DNA of 6,859 bases from a bacterium (GTDB lineage: Bacteria > BMS3Abin14): NCBI GenBank assembly GCA_022865845.1, contig JALHUC010000282.1, positions 1 through 6,859 on the forward strand, given 5' to 3'. Below, one piece after another: positions 1-5,848 of this stretch. Made by a program: the position numbers and the translations under genes. The notes beneath the pieces are model-generated. The model was not told the origin of the DNA, did not search any database, and saw only the letters and a program-made list of their open reading frames with translations. Numbering within the stretch: position 1 is the stretch's first letter; every line of letters starts with the position of its first letter.

Positions 1-168
1 CGACATGTGAAGGTTCCCTTCGGGGGACCACCAGTCCCTTCTTCGGCGGCCCCTGCCGGAGGTCTGCCGGTCAGCCACCACAACAGTCCACTCGGGAGCT
101 CCACCTTCGGCCATCTTGAGCAGGTGGTCGTTGGTGGAACCGAGTGATTCGAAATGATGATATATCAT
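1..168 (-). CDS. birA: Biotin--protein ligase, N-terminal fragment (runs off the window)
   Basis: This is the start of a biotin-protein ligase, which activates biotin with ATP to biotinyl-AMP and transfers it to a lysine of biotin-dependent carboxylase carrier proteins in the cytosol. Only the first 56 codons are present; the frame is open to base 1. Visible signatures are FESLGSTND (residues 6-14), matching the family's D/ES-x-x-STN entry motif, AEGGAPEWTVVVADRQTSG (20-38), and the biotin/ATP-binding loop GRGRRRRDWWSPEGNLHMS (38-56), matching the family GRGRRGR-W-SP-GNLY-S pattern. The ATG at 168-166 is the only ATG upstream of the motif in this frame, because an in-frame TGA sits at 180-178. 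Its Shine-Dalgarno is weak (TGAGAA). The catalytic domain begins almost at residue 1, so the N-terminal winged-helix repressor domain of E. coli-type BirA is absent. It follows nadC by 128 bases, probably in the same unit. The family call is secure; the full length is unknown. Confidence 0.9.
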   Translation of the reverse strand, partial: MIYHHFESLGSTNDHLLKMAEGGAPEWTVVVADRQTSGRGRRRRDWWSPEGNLHMS

Positions 169-296
169 TGGGAATTCTCATGATTCAATTTTGGTGAAAG
201 GAACTGAATTTGATTTCGAATTGCGGAACAACTGCTCATCACAGATTAAGATGTATACTGCGTTCTAATTCACAATCCGTAATCCGGTATCCGTAA
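169..296. other. nadC-birA intergenic spacer
   Basis: This 128-base, fairly AT-rich gap separates the nadC stop from the birA start. The minus strand shows no hairpin followed by a T-run, so there is no evidence of termination between the genes. It is too short to encode a winged-helix domain (about 60 residues) that could have been separated from birA by a frameshift, and the birA frame contains stops here (TAG and TGA). The only structure seen is the short direct repeat at its nadC end. Confidence 0.5.
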
Positions 297-298
297 TC
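275..298. repeat. Short direct repeat ATCCGTAATC, 14-base period
   Basis: The ten bases ATCCGTAATC occur at 275-284 and again at 289-298, separated by CGGT; partial AATCCG words overlap the copies. The second copy runs into the nadC stop codon (297-299), so the repeat starts exactly where coding ends. It is preceded on the plus strand by ATTCAC, a word that recurs in the array before valS. It looks like a fragment of the degenerate short-word repeats seen between genes in some deltaproteobacteria; no function can be read from the sequence. Confidence 0.6.
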
Positions 299-1139
299 AT
301 TCAGCTACGATCTCCATGGCGATATCCACCGCCGGAGCAGAGTGGGTCAATGCTCCCACTGAGATATAATCCACCTTTGCCGCATCAAGGTAGGCACCAA
401 TGTTGTCCAGACCGATACCCCCGGAAACCTCCAGCCTGGCTCTTCCTTCACAGATCCTGACGGCCCTGGCAACCTCTTCGGGGGTAAAATTGTCAAGCAT
501 GATAATTTCAGCACCGCTGCCCAACGCTTCCTCAAGCCCATCCAGATCGTCCACCTCCACCTCAATTTCGAAGCCTTTCGGGACGTTACATCTGGCTCTT
601 TTTACAGCCTTGCCGATACCTCCGCAGGCGGCGACATGGTTATCCTTGATAAGCACTCCGTCGTGAAGACCCATTCGGTGGTTTGTACACCCCCCTGTCC
701 GAACCGCCATTTTGTCCAGCCACCGCCAGCCAGGAACGGTCTTTCGGCTATCGAGGACAACGGTCCTTCCAGAGGCAATGAGAGCGTAACGACGCGACAA
801 AGTCGCCACACCGCAGATCCGCTGGAGGAAATTCAGGGCGGTCCTCTCCCCTGCAAGGAGGGCCTTCATGAGCCCTTCAACCTCTGCAAGGGTATCCCCG
901 GCGGCGACGGCCTCACCCTCAGCCCTCAGGGAGGTGAACACAACCCCTGACTCGATCCTGCCAAACACTTCGCGGGCAACTTCCAGACCGCAGCAGATCA
1001 GCGGCTCCCTTGCCTCGATAATTGCCCTGCCCTTCAAATCGTCGTCCAGCAAAGCCTCTGAAGTCAGGTCCCCGGTACCGAGGTCCTCTTCAATGGCAAG
1101 CTCAATGAGCCTGATGACCTGTCCGGGCAGTCTACTCAT
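297..1139 (-). CDS. nadC: Nicotinate-nucleotide pyrophosphorylase (quinolinate phosphoribosyltransferase)
   Basis: NadC converts quinolinate and PRPP to nicotinate mononucleotide, CO2 and pyrophosphate, the last step of de novo synthesis before the NAD pathways merge; it is cytosolic. The 280-residue product has the normal family length and complete motifs: EEDLGTGDLTS (17-27), ERTALNFLQRICGVAT (98-113), the active-site stretch DSRKTVPGWRWLDKMAVR (130-147), TGGCTNHRMGLHDG (148-161), LIKDNH (163-168), EVEVDD (193-198), MLDN (214-217), SGGIG (239-243) and ISVGALTHS (259-267). I place the start at the ATG at 1139-1137, six bases after GAGG; a TTG two codons upstream would leave no spacing to that site. 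The start overlaps the end of a small ORF by 8 bases and follows valS with no terminator, which suggests co-transcription and perhaps coupled translation. No nadA or nadB is present in the window. Confidence in function is high. Confidence 0.97.
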   Translation of the reverse strand: MSRLPGQVIRLIELAIEEDLGTGDLTSEALLDDDLKGRAIIEAREPLICCGLEVAREVFGRIESGVVFTSLRAEGEAVAAGDTLAEVEGLMKALLAGERTALNFLQRICGVATLSRRYALIASGRTVVLDSRKTVPGWRWLDKMAVRTGGCTNHRMGLHDGVLIKDNHVAACGGIGKAVKRARCNVPKGFEIEVEVDDLDGLEEALGSGAEIIMLDNFTPEEVARAVRICEGRARLEVSGGIGLDNIGAYLDAAKVDYISVGALTHSAPAVDIAMEIVAE

Positions 1140-1263
1140 TGACAACCTCGCAAAAAGCCTCTTCGAGTCTTCTTAAAGGGCGGTCACGCCTTGGGCGTGA
1201 TCCCCCGCCAGTCCCGCCGATGGCGGGACTGTTTGATGGGCTTTTAATGAGCTCATCAATCAT
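1132..1263 (-). CDS. Possible small ORF (43 aa) bridging valS and nadC
   Basis: I do not recognise this product. The ATG at 1263-1261 lies inside the last codons of valS, overlapping its TGA in an ATGATTGA arrangement. It is preceded by GGAG at a spacing of 7. The TAG at 1134-1132 lies 8 bases past the nadC ATG. The ORF therefore tiles the whole valS-nadC gap, as a translationally coupled gene would. The protein starts MIDELIKSP (1-9) and ends [16 protein letters not shown] (28-43), the latter plausibly one amphipathic helix. The middle (about 10-27) is Gly/Ser/Pro/Arg-rich and is encoded by two palindromes that look like inserted repeats. It could be a real peptide, a remnant of a small gene invaded by a repeat, or a chance open frame that only delivers ribosomes to nadC. 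Against it: 43 codons open by chance in GC-rich DNA is unremarkable, and there is no known homologue to lean on. Confidence 0.35.
   Translation of the reverse strand: MIDELIKSPSNSPAIGGTGGGSRPRRDRPLRRLEEAFCEVVNE
1184..1200. repeat. Palindrome TCACGCC-TTG-GGCGTGA
   Basis: This is a perfect 7-bp inverted repeat with a 3-base loop between valS and nadC. On the transcribed (minus) strand no T-tract follows it, so it is not a standard intrinsic terminator. It shares the CGCC-N3-GGCG core with the neighbouring palindrome at 1209-1231 and with palindromes inside the receiver-protein gene. It behaves like a REP-type interspersed palindrome; it could affect mRNA stability or processing between valS and nadC. 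Confidence 0.7.
1209..1231. repeat. Palindrome CAGTCCCGCC-GAT-GGCGGGACTG
   Basis: This is a perfect 10-bp inverted repeat with a 3-base loop, very GC-rich, 25 bases downstream of the valS stop. The following transcribed sequence (GCGGGGGATCACG on the minus strand) has no run of T, so read-through into nadC is expected. An extra CCCGCC half-site at 1204-1209 could pair alternatively with the GGCGGG at 1222-1227. Together with the adjacent palindrome it resembles a REP/BIME-like pair. It lies in frame inside the possible small ORF, where it encodes a Ser-Pro-Ala-Ile-Gly-Gly-Thr segment. Confidence 0.75.
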
Positions 1264-3907
1264 TAAGACGCTCCAGGTTCTCCTGCAGTTTACCCTTTTG
1301 CGCGACCAGTTCTTCCAGAAGGTCTTTGTTTTTCTGAACAACCTCATCGGGGGCCTTGTCCAGGAACTGGGGATTGACAAGTTTTTTCTCCACCTTGGCA
1401 AGTTCCACGTTAACCTTCGCAAGCTCCCTTGAAAGCCTTTCTGATTCAGCCCCACGGTCCAGGTCGTCGGCGGCTGAAATGAGCACCTCCTGCCCCCTGA
1501 CAACCGCCGCCGAAAGACCGGCATCGACTTCTCTTTTTTTGGCGAATCTGATGTCCGAGAGTCTGGCCAAACGGATTATGTCAGCTGAGGATCCATCCAA
1601 CATCTCAGCTATGCCGCTGTCTGGGCACACAAATGTGGCCTGCACTCTGGTGGATGGCGGGATCCCCAGTTCGGTTCTCAGGTTGCGGATGGTCGTGATG
1701 AAATCCATTACAACATTCATGATTTCCTCGGCCTTCTCGTCCGCGTCATCCGGCATGGCTTCAGGATAGGGAGCGATCATTATACTTGCCCCTTCTGACG
1801 GCAGCCTTTGCCAGATCTCCTCCGTCACGAAAGGCATGACGGGGTGAAGCAGCCTGAGAAAGTTGTCGAGGACCATTCCGGCAGTTACGGCGGTCTCATG
1901 AAGTGCGCTTTCACCCTTGTCACCGTACAGTGACGGTTTTGCCAGTTCAAGATACCAGTCGCAGTACTCATGCCAGAAGAACTGATAGAGAATATGTGCG
2001 GTATCGTTAAACCGATAACCTTCAATGCTCTCCCGGGTCTGAGCGATGACTGTAGCGAGGCGGCTCCTGATCCACCTGTTGTGGATCTCCCCCGCATCAG
2101 GCGGGGAAATAAGATCCTCCCCTGAGACTTCCTCGAGGTAGGACAAGACCAGCTTGGAGGCGTTCCAGATCTTGTTTATGAAGTTGCGGTAGCCCTCGAT
2201 CCGGTCTCCCGCCAGTTTAATGTCCCGTCCCATTGCCGCGAAGGCGGTGAGTGTAAAGCGAAAGGCGTCTGCGCCATACTGGTCGATGACGACCAGCGGG
2301 TCAATAACGTTACCTCGGGACTTGCTCATCTTATGTCCCTCTGAATCCCGAACAAGGGCGTGTATATAAACCTCCTTGAAGGGAACGTCCCCCATGAACT
2401 TTATACCCATCATGATCATGCGTGCCACCCAGAAAAACAGGATGTCAAAACCTGTGACCAGACAACTTGTGGGATAGAACTTTTTCAGTGCATCTGTTTC
2501 CTGAGGCCATCCCATGGTGGAAAAAGGCCAGAGAGCCGAGGAGAACCATGTGTCGAGCACATCCTCCTCCTGGTGGAGATCAGAGCTGGAACATTCCGGG
2601 CAGGTTTTGGGTTCCTCGACCTGAACAATGACCTCGCCGCAGTCTCCGCATTTCCAGACCGGGATCCTGTGCCCCCACCATATCTGTCTTGAGATGCACC
2701 AATCCCTGATATTGTACATCCATTCGAAGTAGGTCTTCTCCCAATTCCCTGGGATGATACTGATCCTGCCGTCCTTGACCGCCTCAATGGCCGGCTGGGC
2801 CAACTCTTTCATCCGGACAAACCACTGAAGGGACAGGATCGGTTCTATGACTGTCTGACATCGGTAGCACTGACCGACAGCGTGATCGTAATCCTCCACC
2901 TTAACCAGATACCCGCCCTCCCGCAGATCTTCAATAAGCTTCTGCCGGCATTCGTAACGATCCATCCCCTCGTAGCGCTCACCGGCTTCGTGGGTCATAG
3001 TGCCGTCCATGGAGATGACGACCATCTTGGGCAGATCGTGCCGCTCCCCGATCTCAAAGTCGTTGGGATCGTGAGCAGGGGTGACCTTCACCGCCCCCGT
3101 ACCGAACTCCATATCGCTGTAATCGTCTGCGATGAGAGGGATATCCCTCCTGGTCATGGGAAGGTGGAAACTTTTGCCAATGAAGGACCGATATCTTTCA
3201 TCAGCCGGGTTCACAGCAACAGCCGTGTCTCCGAGCATGGTCTCAGGCCTAGTCGTGGCAACCACGACCTCACCTGACCCATCTACTGCGGGATACCGTA
3301 TATGATAAAGATGTCCCTTTCGGTCGTGGTGCTCAACCTCCAGATCCGAAAGGGCCGTATGGCATCTTGGACACCAGTTTATGATGTAATCTCCCTGGTA
3401 AATAAGGCCTTCGTGGTAGAGGCGCACGAAAACCTCACGTACGGCGATGGAAAGACCGTCGTCCATAGTGAACCGCTCACGCTCCCAGTCACAGGAGGAA
3501 CCAAGTCGGTGAAGCTGCTGGAGAATAACCCCCCCGTATTTTTCCTTCCACTCCCAGACGTTTTCGATGAATTTTTCCCGTCCGAGGGCGTGACGATCAG
3601 TCCCCATGGAAGCCAGTTGTTTCTCAACCACGTTCTGGGTGGCGATCCCCGCGTGGTCTGTTCCGGGCATCCATAGGGCCTCGTGTCCGGCCATCCTCTT
3701 GTACCGGATGAGGACATCCTGGAGAGTATTGTTCAGGGCGTGCCCCATGTGGAGAGAGCCAGTCACATTGGGCGGCGGAATAACGATACTGTAGGGCACA
3801 CGGTCTGAACATTCATCGGCATGGAAATATCCGTTTTTTATCCAATCAGCGTACCAGTGTTTTTCGGACCCGATCGGGTCGAAGTGTTTCGGCATCTCTT
3901 TAGTCAT
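1256..3907 (-). CDS. valS: Valyl-tRNA synthetase
   Basis: ValRS charges tRNA-Val with valine and edits misactivated threonine. The 883-residue product has normal bacterial length and all class I landmarks: [12 protein letters not shown], including the HIGH-type HMGH (53-56), GTDHAG (82-87), the CP1 editing domain with [14 protein letters not shown] (217-230) and [17 protein letters not shown] (269-285), KMSKSRGN (526-533) and an anticodon-binding domain from about 600. Cys pairs C179/C182 with C347/C350, and C420/C423 with C436/C439, look like two zinc knuckles. A Leu/Glu/Lys-rich coiled coil (about 815-883) is the usual C-terminal tRNA-binding arm. The start is set at the ATG 3907-3905 because AAGGAG lies 4 bases upstream. 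An ATG 8 codons further up has no Shine-Dalgarno and would code through the real one. The gene stands apart from the upstream receiver gene, behind a terminator, and is followed directly by nadC. No T-box leader is evident. Confidence 0.98.
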   Translation of the reverse strand: MTKEMPKHFDPIGSEKHWYADWIKNGYFHADECSDRVPYSIVIPPPNVTGSLHMGHALNNTLQDVLIRYKRMAGHEALWMPGTDHAGIATQNVVEKQLASMGTDRHALGREKFIENVWEWKEKYGGVILQQLHRLGSSCDWERERFTMDDGLSIAVREVFVRLYHEGLIYQGDYIINWCPRCHTALSDLEVEHHDRKGHLYHIRYPAVDGSGEVVVATTRPETMLGDTAVAVNPADERYRSFIGKSFHLPMTRRDIPLIADDYSDMEFGTGAVKVTPAHDPNDFEIGERHDLPKMVVISMDGTMTHEAGERYEGMDRYECRQKLIEDLREGGYLVKVEDYDHAVGQCYRCQTVIEPILSLQWFVRMKELAQPAIEAVKDGRISIIPGNWEKTYFEWMYNIRDWCISRQIWWGHRIPVWKCGDCGEVIVQVEEPKTCPECSSSDLHQEEDVLDTWFSSALWPFSTMGWPQETDALKKFYPTSCLVTGFDILFFWVARMIMMGIKFMGDVPFKEVYIHALVRDSEGHKMSKSRGNVIDPLVVIDQYGADAFRFTLTAFAAMGRDIKLAGDRIEGYRNFINKIWNASKLVLSYLEEVSGEDLISPPDAGEIHNRWIRSRLATVIAQTRESIEGYRFNDTAHILYQFFWHEYCDWYLELAKPSLYGDKGESALHETAVTAGMVLDNFLRLLHPVMPFVTEEIWQRLPSEGASIMIAPYPEAMPDDADEKAEEIMNVVMDFITTIRNLRTELGIPPSTRVQATFVCPDSGIAEMLDGSSADIIRLARLSDIRFAKKREVDAGLSAAVVRGQEVLISAADDLDRGAESERLSRELAKVNVELAKVEKKLVNPQFLDKAPDEVVQKNKDLLEELVAQKGKLQENLERLND

Positions 3908-3911
3908 GCTG

Positions 3912-3917
3912 CTCCTT
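3912..3917 (-). promoter_or_regulatory. Shine-Dalgarno AAGGAG fixing the valS start
   Basis: The minus strand reads AAGGAG-CAGC-ATG. The spacing of 4 is slightly short but the site is strong. It decides for the ATG at 3907 over the in-frame ATG at 3931 (which would place this site inside the coding region) and over the ATG at 3895. Confidence 0.75.
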
Positions 3918-3934
3918 AGGCGGGGATACATCGG

Positions 3935-4017
3935 GTGAAACGTGAAAGGTGAATCGTGAAAGGTTCACAAATCACAATCAACTATTTACTGTTCACCATT
4001 CACTGTTCACGGTTCAC
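3935..4017. repeat. GTGAA/TTCAC word array forming a long imperfect inverted repeat
   Basis: The valS upstream region holds four GTGAA words on the left (3935-3960) and four TTCAC words on the right (3992-4017), with 7-base spacing between word starts. The two 26-base arms are complementary at 22 positions (mismatches concentrated between words), with a 31-base loop that itself contains further TTCAC- and TCAC-like words. The RNA from either strand could form a long weak hairpin. Degenerate short-word arrays of this kind are known between genes of deltaproteobacteria. The array must contain or flank the valS promoter, since the upstream unit terminates at about 4032. I see no convincing -35/-10 pair in it. 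Confidence 0.75.
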
Positions 4018-4031
4018 TGCTCTTCTCATAC

Positions 4032-4063
4032 AAAAGAGGGCTGCCGGTCACCCGTCAGCCCTC
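4032..4063 (-). terminator. Intrinsic terminator after the receiver-protein gene
   Basis: On the minus strand the stem GAGGGCTG pairs with CAGCCCTC (8 bp). After one A-G mismatch the stem continues as CGG/CCG and is closed by a GTGA loop, which is a GNRA-type tetraloop in RNA. TTTTGTAT follows immediately. The stem begins 23 bases beyond the TGA of the receiver gene. This is the only canonical terminator seen in the window and it separates the chemosensory block from valS. Confidence 0.85.
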
Positions 4064-4085
4064 ATAAAGCTTGTCACCATGAGCA

Positions 4086-5684
4086 TCAGGATCCGTCTTT
4101 GATCTTCTGAATAACCTCCCGGATAAGGACTTCCGCCATCTCCGGAACTACCTCCCAGACGATCTTTTCGACCTTATCTTCAACTATCTTTCTTATGGCT
4201 GCATCGTCCGGAACAGCCCCACCAGTTTGGGAGGAGGCTACAACCATCGGCTCAGAAATAGATGGCACCGGGACCGGGACAACAGGGACATCCATGACCG
4301 GTTCCGGAATCGCCCCAACAGGCAATTCCACTACCGACTCGGTAATGGGCTCAGTCAAGAACTCCTCCGGTAATTCGGGGGTGAGGTCGACCGCCAGTTC
4401 AAAGGGCGCCTCAGGTTCCGGCTGAGCTGGAATGTTTACAGGGGGGGCCAGCTCAGGTACTGGTATCGGATCGGGAGTAAATTCGAGAACCTCCGGAGGG
4501 GCCTCCATCACGCCGTTGGCGCTACTGCTCTCGATCACGCCATCGGCGTGGCTCTGGGCAGGCTGAAAGGGTACAGGTTCAGATACGGGTGCGGGCTCGT
4601 GTGCTGGAGAGAACACAGGCTCAGGGTTGAAAATGGGGGATGGATCCAGTGTCAGAAAATCCGGTGAGATCGTCTCCCCTGTGAGAGCAGCTTGATCCCC
4701 GGCAGGTTCAGGAACCACGAAGGACACCTCCTGGGAGTCAACTTCGGAAGCAGCCTGGGGCAGTTCCATTTCGAAAGTCACCTCTTCTACCGCATCGTCC
4801 AGAAAGTCTGCGTCAGGAACCTCTTCAACACCCCCGGTCTCGAAACCGAAGAAATCCTTCTCCATGTTCTCAACACGGCTTCTCTCCACCATTTCGGGCA
4901 CCTGAACGGGGACAGGAGGCACTGATGGCTGTGGTTCCATCTGGGGTACCGGCTCACTCTCAACCACCTCAGGAATTTGAAAAGTTTCAGGAGGCGATGC
5001 GGCAGGAGGCTGAAATACCGGTGGTGGAGATTCAGGCCGGCCGATGCCGACATCGAAACTTCCCACGTCTACAACACCTGTATCTTCAATCGGACCGAAC
5101 CCGGGTGCCGGAGCGCCGCTCTCCATACCCCGCGCATCGTCGCCCATATCACTGAGGATGTCCCATATATCCGGTTCTGACTCCTCGACGACCCTGGGTG
5201 GCGCAGGTGCTTCGGGTACTGCTTGCGGTACTGGCTCGGGTACTGCCTCAGCGACCGTTCCAGGATGGGTGGCAGCCCCACTATCTGCTGCAGGGATCGC
5301 CGCTGGAGAAGCAGCGGGAATGTCCACGATGAGGGTTTTCACCTTTGCAATGAGTTCACCAGATTCGAAAGGCTTTGTAATAAAATCGCTCGCTCCCGCC
5401 GATTTCGCCTCTTCCTCATCAAAAGCCTCGAAGGTACCGGCAAGAAGCAGAACTGGAACCAAGCTTGTCTCCGCCAGTTGCTTGACAGCTCTGCAAAGCT
5501 CATAACCGTTCATCTGGGGCATGATGACATCGGCGAGAACAATGTCCGGTTTCCAGCTTTTGACAAGCTCAAGAGCCTCTGCACCGGTTCCCACCGACTG
5601 AACCTCAAACGGCTCATCTGCGAAGGTCAATGCAATGACCTTCTGGATCGTTACACTGTCGTCAGCAACAAGGATCCTTTTCAT
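4086..5684 (-). CDS. Receiver-domain protein with long Pro/Glu-rich linker and conserved helical C-terminus
   Basis: Residues 1-120 are a CheY-like receiver: acidic pocket D8/D9, phospho-acceptor D52 in VLADVIMPQMNG (49-60), and K104 in TKPF. The position normally Thr/Ser at the end of beta-4 appears to be A82 (VLLLAGTF). Residues about 122-490 are Pro/Glu/Val-rich low complexity, probably disordered, with islands such as PDIWDILSDMGDD (171-183), DFFGFE (277-282) and DADFLDDAVEEVTFEME (291-307). Residues 493-532 form a helical end with EKIVWEVVPEMAEVLIREV (506-524), a tail I recall from deltaproteobacterial receiver proteins. There is no DNA-binding or enzymatic output domain, so a protein-interaction or scaffold role within the adjacent CheW system is inferred. 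The ATG at 5684-5682 sits 7 bases after GGAGG. The gene lies 164 bases after cheW and ends in a terminator. The receiver assignment is certain; the biological role is not. Confidence 0.9.
   Translation of the reverse strand: MKRILVADDSVTIQKVIALTFADEPFEVQSVGTGAEALELVKSWKPDIVLADVIMPQMNGYELCRAVKQLAETSLVPVLLLAGTFEAFDEEEAKSAGASDFITKPFESGELIAKVKTLIVDIPAASPAAIPAADSGAATHPGTVAEAVPEPVPQAVPEAPAPPRVVEESEPDIWDILSDMGDDARGMESGAPAPGFGPIEDTGVVDVGSFDVGIGRPESPPPVFQPPAASPPETFQIPEVVESEPVPQMEPQPSVPPVPVQVPEMVERSRVENMEKDFFGFETGGVEEVPDADFLDDAVEEVTFEMELPQAASEVDSQEVSFVVPEPAGDQAALTGETISPDFLTLDPSPIFNPEPVFSPAHEPAPVSEPVPFQPAQSHADGVIESSSANGVMEAPPEVLEFTPDPIPVPELAPPVNIPAQPEPEAPFELAVDLTPELPEEFLTEPITESVVELPVGAIPEPVMDVPVVPVPVPSISEPMVVASSQTGGAVPDDAAIRKIVEDKVEKIVWEVVPEMAEVLIREVIQKIKDGS
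4507..4550. repeat. In-frame palindrome pair inside the receiver-protein linker
   Basis: The plus strand has ATCACGCC at 4507-4514 and again at 4534-4541, exactly 27 bases (9 codons) apart. Each copy is followed by a 3-base loop and GGCG, giving CGCC-GTT-GGCG (4511-4521) and CACGCC-ATC-GGCGTG (4536-4550). In the protein this is ADGVIESSSANGVMEA (380-395), a doubled (A)-(D/N)-G-V-(I/M)-E unit unlike the surrounding Pro/Glu-rich text. The core matches the two intergenic palindromes between valS and nadC. Confidence 0.6.
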
Positions 5685-5690
5685 TTTCTT

Positions 5691-5701
5691 TCCTCCCCCC
5701 C
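5691..5701 (-). promoter_or_regulatory. G-rich Shine-Dalgarno of the receiver gene
   Basis: The minus strand reads seven G followed by AGGA and then AAGAAA before the ATG at 5684. The GGAGG core is 7 bases from the start. The unusually long G-run could also pair with the C-run in the upstream hairpin loop. Confidence 0.75.
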
Positions 5702-5716
5702 TAACCGTTCACCGCA

Positions 5717-5738
5717 ACACCTCGGGGGTAAAAGGTGT
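5717..5738. promoter_or_regulatory. Small hairpin in the receiver-gene leader
   Basis: ACACCT (5717-5722) and AGGTGT (5733-5738) form a 6-bp stem with a 10-base loop. On the mRNA (minus) strand the loop carries CCCCC (5728-5724), complementary to the G-run of the Shine-Dalgarno at 5701-5695. A loop-to-ribosome-site interaction is possible, but the stem is short and could be chance. Confidence 0.25.
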
Positions 5739-5848
5739 CATTGATGTCAGACTGAAATTATTTATAGCTCGGTTGCCTGTTGGCCATTATTACTAATCTA
5801 TCATGTTTATGGCATAATTCAGACACAGGTTCATGCACAGCACACGGA

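Larger units (their letters stand above)
5685..5848. other. cheW to receiver-gene intergenic spacer
   Basis: This 164-base gap is AT-rich in its middle (TAATAATGG and TATAAATAATTT on the minus strand). I could not pair either candidate -10 with a credible -35 at normal spacing, so no promoter is called. No hairpin plus T-run follows the cheW stop, so read-through from the cheW pair is possible. The gene-proximal end holds a small hairpin and a strong G-rich ribosome-binding site. Confidence 0.5.

Noticed and set aside
148..155. Loss of the third Gly in the NadC GGG-x-NHR motif (here GGCTNHR)
   Set aside because: All catalytic basic residues are intact, and I recall other NadC sequences with Cys here, so it is ordinary variation. 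Positions are protein residues of NadC.
1184..1231. Terminator between valS and nadC
   Set aside because: The stems are strong but no U-run follows either on the minus-strand transcript.
3908..3931. ValS start at the ATG eight codons upstream
   Set aside because: It has no Shine-Dalgarno and would translate the clear AAGGAG site placed before the ATG at 3907.
3935..4017. CRISPR array
   Set aside because: The repeated words are 5 bases at a 7-base period with no unique spacers, and no cas gene is present.
3908..4031. T-box or other riboswitch leader for valS
   Set aside because: No T-box sequence or specifier-loop-like architecture is seen; the region is taken up by simple GTGAA/TTCAC words.
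5044..5505. Plus-strand 153-codon open frame opposite the receiver gene
   Set aside because: It is antisense to the low-complexity Pro/Glu/Val linker, whose biased codons leave the opposite frames open. It has no ribosome site or protein-like signature, and the minus-strand gene is unequivocal.
5223..5744. Plus-strand 173-codon open frame over the receiver domain and its leader
   Set aside because: It is antisense to a conserved receiver domain and its leader; the translation is compositionally unlike any domain I recognise.
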